From the NCBI GenBank assembly GCA_017883355.1, contig JADGNS010000255.1:1-6888 (forward strand): a stretch of 6,888 bases of DNA, read 5' to 3'. Position numbers and translations under genes: made by a program. Position 1 is the first letter of the stretch; each line of letters begins with the position of its first letter. Positions 5,368 to 6,888 of this stretch are shown one piece after another. The notes under the pieces are model-generated. The model searched no databases and was not told the origin of the DNA. It saw only the letters and a list, made by a program, of their open reading frames with translations. This DNA comes from Candidatus Solibacter sp. GTDB lineage: Bacteria > Acidobacteriota > Terriglobia > Bryobacterales > Bryobacteraceae.

Positions 5368-6261
5368 ATGCGTTCTCCGACCTCGCGGTCAAAGTGGATT
5401 ATTGGGATTGCCCTGGGCGGGGCGGCGCTCCTGCTGGCGCAGGAATGGCAGACCGTCACCAATCTGACGGCTGTGGATTTCAGCGGACTGACTCCGGCCA
5501 GGAAGTCGCTCGCGCTGAAAGCGTTGCGCGCGCAGGCTTGCACTTGCGGGTGCGACATGAAGGTGGCGGAGTGCCGCGTGAAGGACCCGAACTGTTCCTA
5601 TAGCCGCGGACTGGCTTCGGTAACGGTTGGCGCGATCAAAGCCGGGAAGAGCGCGGACGAGGCGATGGCGGAGTCGAAGGCCTCTAAGTTCGGAACGCGG
5701 CCCACGCCCAAGCTGCTCGACGATCCGGTGCCGATTCCCACGCTGGGTTCGCCCGCGATGGGTCCGGCTAACGCCCGCATCACACTGGTGGAGTTCTCCG
5801 ACTTCCAGTGCCCCTATTGCTCCAAGGCCGTGGTGCAGATCAACGCGACGCTGAAGGCCTATCCCAACGACGTGAGACTGATCTTCAAGCAGTACCCCCT
5901 GATGGAATTGCATCCGGCGGCCTCGGTTTCGGCGGCGGCCGCGCTGGCAGCCCATCAGCAGGGCAAGTTCTGGCAGATGCACGATGTAATGTTTGCCAAT
6001 CGGCCGAAGCTGTCGCGCCAATCGATTCTGGTATGGGCGAAGGAGATCGGCCTGGACATGAATCGCTTCACCGCGGACCTGGATTCCGACGCCACCAAGA
6101 AGGCTGTGCTGCGCGATCAGGCCGACGGCGACAAGGCGGGCGTGGAAGGCACGCCGACGGTCTTTATTAACGGCCAGCGTTATAACGGCGACCTGGCGCC
6201 GGACGCGATCAAGCCGGTGATCGAGGGCGAGCTGAAACGCCTGGCGGGTGCGAAGAAGTAG
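5368..6261 (+). CDS. DsbA-family thiol:disulfide oxidoreductase with Cys-rich N-terminal region
   Basis: A 297-residue protein predicted to be exported or membrane anchored. Residues 1-24 hold a basic start (MRSPTSRSK) and one hydrophobic segment. Residues 40-110 form a small helical domain with five cysteines (58, 60, 62, 69, 76) in the pattern CxCxC-x6-C-x6-C, resembling a region found ahead of thioredoxin domains in related bacteria and loosely like CcmH. Residues about 125-290 are a DsbA-like thioredoxin fold: FSDFQCPYC gives the active-site pair Cys148-Pro-Tyr-Cys151, and GTPTVFING holds the cis-proline Pro263. It should oxidise, reduce or isomerise disulfides outside the cytoplasm; direction and substrates cannot be told. 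The ATG at 5368 has only a weak AGAAAG upstream. A TACAAT at 5356-5361 would put a transcription start almost at the ATG, but no -35 box is evident. Cotranscription with the DUF1328 gene is equally possible. Confidence 0.9.
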   Translation: MRSPTSRSKWIIGIALGGAALLLAQEWQTVTNLTAVDFSGLTPARKSLALKALRAQACTCGCDMKVAECRVKDPNCSYSRGLASVTVGAIKAGKSADEAMAESKASKFGTRPTPKLLDDPVPIPTLGSPAMGPANARITLVEFSDFQCPYCSKAVVQINATLKAYPNDVRLIFKQYPLMELHPAASVSAAAALAAHQQGKFWQMHDVMFANRPKLSRQSILVWAKEIGLDMNRFTADLDSDATKKAVLRDQADGDKAGVEGTPTVFINGQRYNGDLAPDAIKPVIEGELKRLAGAKK

Positions 6262-6269
6262 AGTACTTC
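6255..6269 (+). terminator. Weak stem-loop at the end of the DsbA-family gene
   Basis: GAAGTA (6255-6260) and TACTTC (6264-6269) form a 6-bp stem with a 3-base loop spanning the stop codon. It is followed by GATCTTTCAGTTAATT, which is T-rich but not a true T-tract. The stem is AT-rich and short, so a terminator role is doubtful. Confidence 0.25.
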
Positions 6270-6295
6270 GATCTTTCAGTTAATTCGCTCTGTGG

Positions 6296-6333
6296 GGCAG
6301 CCAATCATGGCTGCCGCCGCCTTTCAGGCGGCG
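6296..6333. repeat. Two adjacent perfect hairpins (REP-like) at the 3' end of the RAYT gene
   Basis: Hairpin 1: GGCAGCCA (6296-6303) and TGGCTGCC (6308-6315) with loop ATCA. Hairpin 2: CGCCGCC (6315-6321) and GGCGGCG (6327-6333) with loop TTTCA. They share base 6315, so only one can use it at a time. The RAYT stop codon (6326-6324) lies inside the second loop. RAYT genes are known to be flanked by the REP palindromes they act on, so these are candidate REP units. No T-tract follows on either strand, which argues against simple intrinsic terminators for the convergent genes. Confidence 0.5.
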
Positions 6334-6878
6334 CTCGCGCTCTTGCCTGCGCTCGACCATTGCCAACTTTCCGCCGCCCCAACCAGCCCCGCCTTCACCG
6401 GATTGCTCTCAATGTACTCCCGGATGCGGTCAAACTCGGCGTCGGATCTCACCAGATGATCGTAGCTCTCGTCCTGCCAGAATGAGTGACCGCTACGCCC
6501 CATCATCCGGTTCGCTTCGTGTGCGATAAATCCCTTCAGTGGACCCAGCCATCGCGTCGCCACGACATGTGGGGTCACCAAGAGATGCACGTGATTCGGC
6601 ATGACGACGAAGGAATGCATGTCATAGCGATGGAAACGCCGCTCCCCATCACGCAAGCACGCGACGACCAGCGCGGCGATCTCCGGCATGCGCAGATACA
6701 AAGGCCCCGCAACACCCTTGTCGAGGATCCGATCGATCGCGACAAATGCCTTTCCGCTGGTCAATCGTTCGGGAGGAAATACGCGGCTGGCGGGCAGGCT
6801 GCCGTGTAATCGGAAGGTCACAAACAGAGCATGTCCCACCAGATCCCAATGCGGCAGGCGTCTTTCGTGGTGCGTCAT
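6324..6878 (-). CDS. REP-associated tyrosine transposase (RAYT, Y1 transposase family)
   Basis: A 184-residue single-domain HUH nuclease of the IS200/IS605-related Y1 family. RAYTs are domesticated transposases that nick and join single-stranded REP hairpins. The N-terminal RRLPHWDLVGHALFVTFRLHGSLP (6-29) is the typical RAYT opening. The metal-binding HUH motif is His96-Val-His98 in MPNHVHLL. The C-terminal part has SFWQDESYDHLVR (132-144) and REYIESNPVKAGLV (153-166). The catalytic tyrosine is probably Tyr155 or Tyr139; I cannot decide without an alignment. The length is normal for the group and the frame looks intact, so the protein may be active. The ATG at 6878 has no visible Shine-Dalgarno sequence, and only ten bases upstream are in the window. 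It converges on the DsbA-family gene and ends within a pair of hairpins. Confidence 0.9.
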   Translation of the reverse strand: MTHHERRLPHWDLVGHALFVTFRLHGSLPASRVFPPERLTSGKAFVAIDRILDKGVAGPLYLRMPEIAALVVACLRDGERRFHRYDMHSFVVMPNHVHLLVTPHVVATRWLGPLKGFIAHEANRMMGRSGHSFWQDESYDHLVRSDAEFDRIREYIESNPVKAGLVGAAESWQWSSAGKSASAA

Positions 6879-6888
6879 CTTGAAAGTC

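Noticed and set aside
6262..6323. Bidirectional intrinsic terminator between the DsbA-family gene and RAYT
   Set aside because: The hairpins here lack a T-tract on either strand, so REP-like elements explain them better.
6324..6888. Complete IS200/IS605 insertion sequence
   Set aside because: No tnpB, left-end hairpin or target site is visible. The protein matches the stand-alone RAYT type, and the window ends ten bases upstream of the start.
1..6888. CRISPR array, tRNA or rRNA gene, toxin-antitoxin or defence system
   Set aside because: I saw no regularly spaced repeats, no cloverleaf-like or rRNA-like sequence, and no gene pair of a known defence type.

Overview
The window is a GC-rich bacterial chromosome segment with seven recognisable protein genes, two small genes of about 50 codons, and several inverted repeats. 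Gene content and protein style suggest an Acidobacteria-like organism (Solibacter/Bryobacter type). The pointers are the futalosine route to menaquinone, a RAYT transposase, a DUF1328 membrane peptide and a Cys-rich DsbA-family protein. This is inference from general familiarity; no rRNA or other phylogenetic marker is present.

Layout. From 60 to 5028 everything runs on the minus strand. In order of transcription: a predicted lipoprotein with Gly-rich beta repeats (5028-4321), a class I/II aminotransferase (4308-3091), an unrecognised 127-residue protein (3050-2667) and mqnC, a radical-SAM menaquinone enzyme (2621-1590). The gaps are only 12, 40 and 45 bases, so these could be one transcript. 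A good sigma70-type promoter (TTGACA-16-TAGAAT, 1550-1523) then starts a second unit: a 46-residue zinc-ribbon-like peptide (1502-1362) followed after 27 bases by serS (1334-60). A 9-bp hairpin lies just after the serS stop.

A 140-base divergent intergenic region (5029-5168) separates the minus-strand run from two plus-strand genes: a 53-residue DUF1328 membrane protein (5169-5330) and a membrane-anchored or exported DsbA-family thiol oxidoreductase (5368-6261). This intergenic region carries three GTAC cores exactly 11 bases apart. The last two form a perfect inverted repeat that abuts the Shine-Dalgarno sequence of the DUF1328 gene. This is the most operator-like structure in the window. 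The lipoprotein, DUF1328 protein and thiol oxidoreductase are all envelope proteins, so a cell-envelope stress locus is a reasonable hypothesis.

The right end holds a minus-strand REP-associated tyrosine transposase (RAYT, 6878-6324) facing the DsbA-family gene. Two adjacent perfect hairpins lie at its 3' end, and the loop of one contains the RAYT stop codon, which suggests a REP-type element moved by this enzyme or a relative. I see no CRISPR array, tRNA, rRNA, prophage or obvious defence system, and no gene-free stretch over 300 bases.
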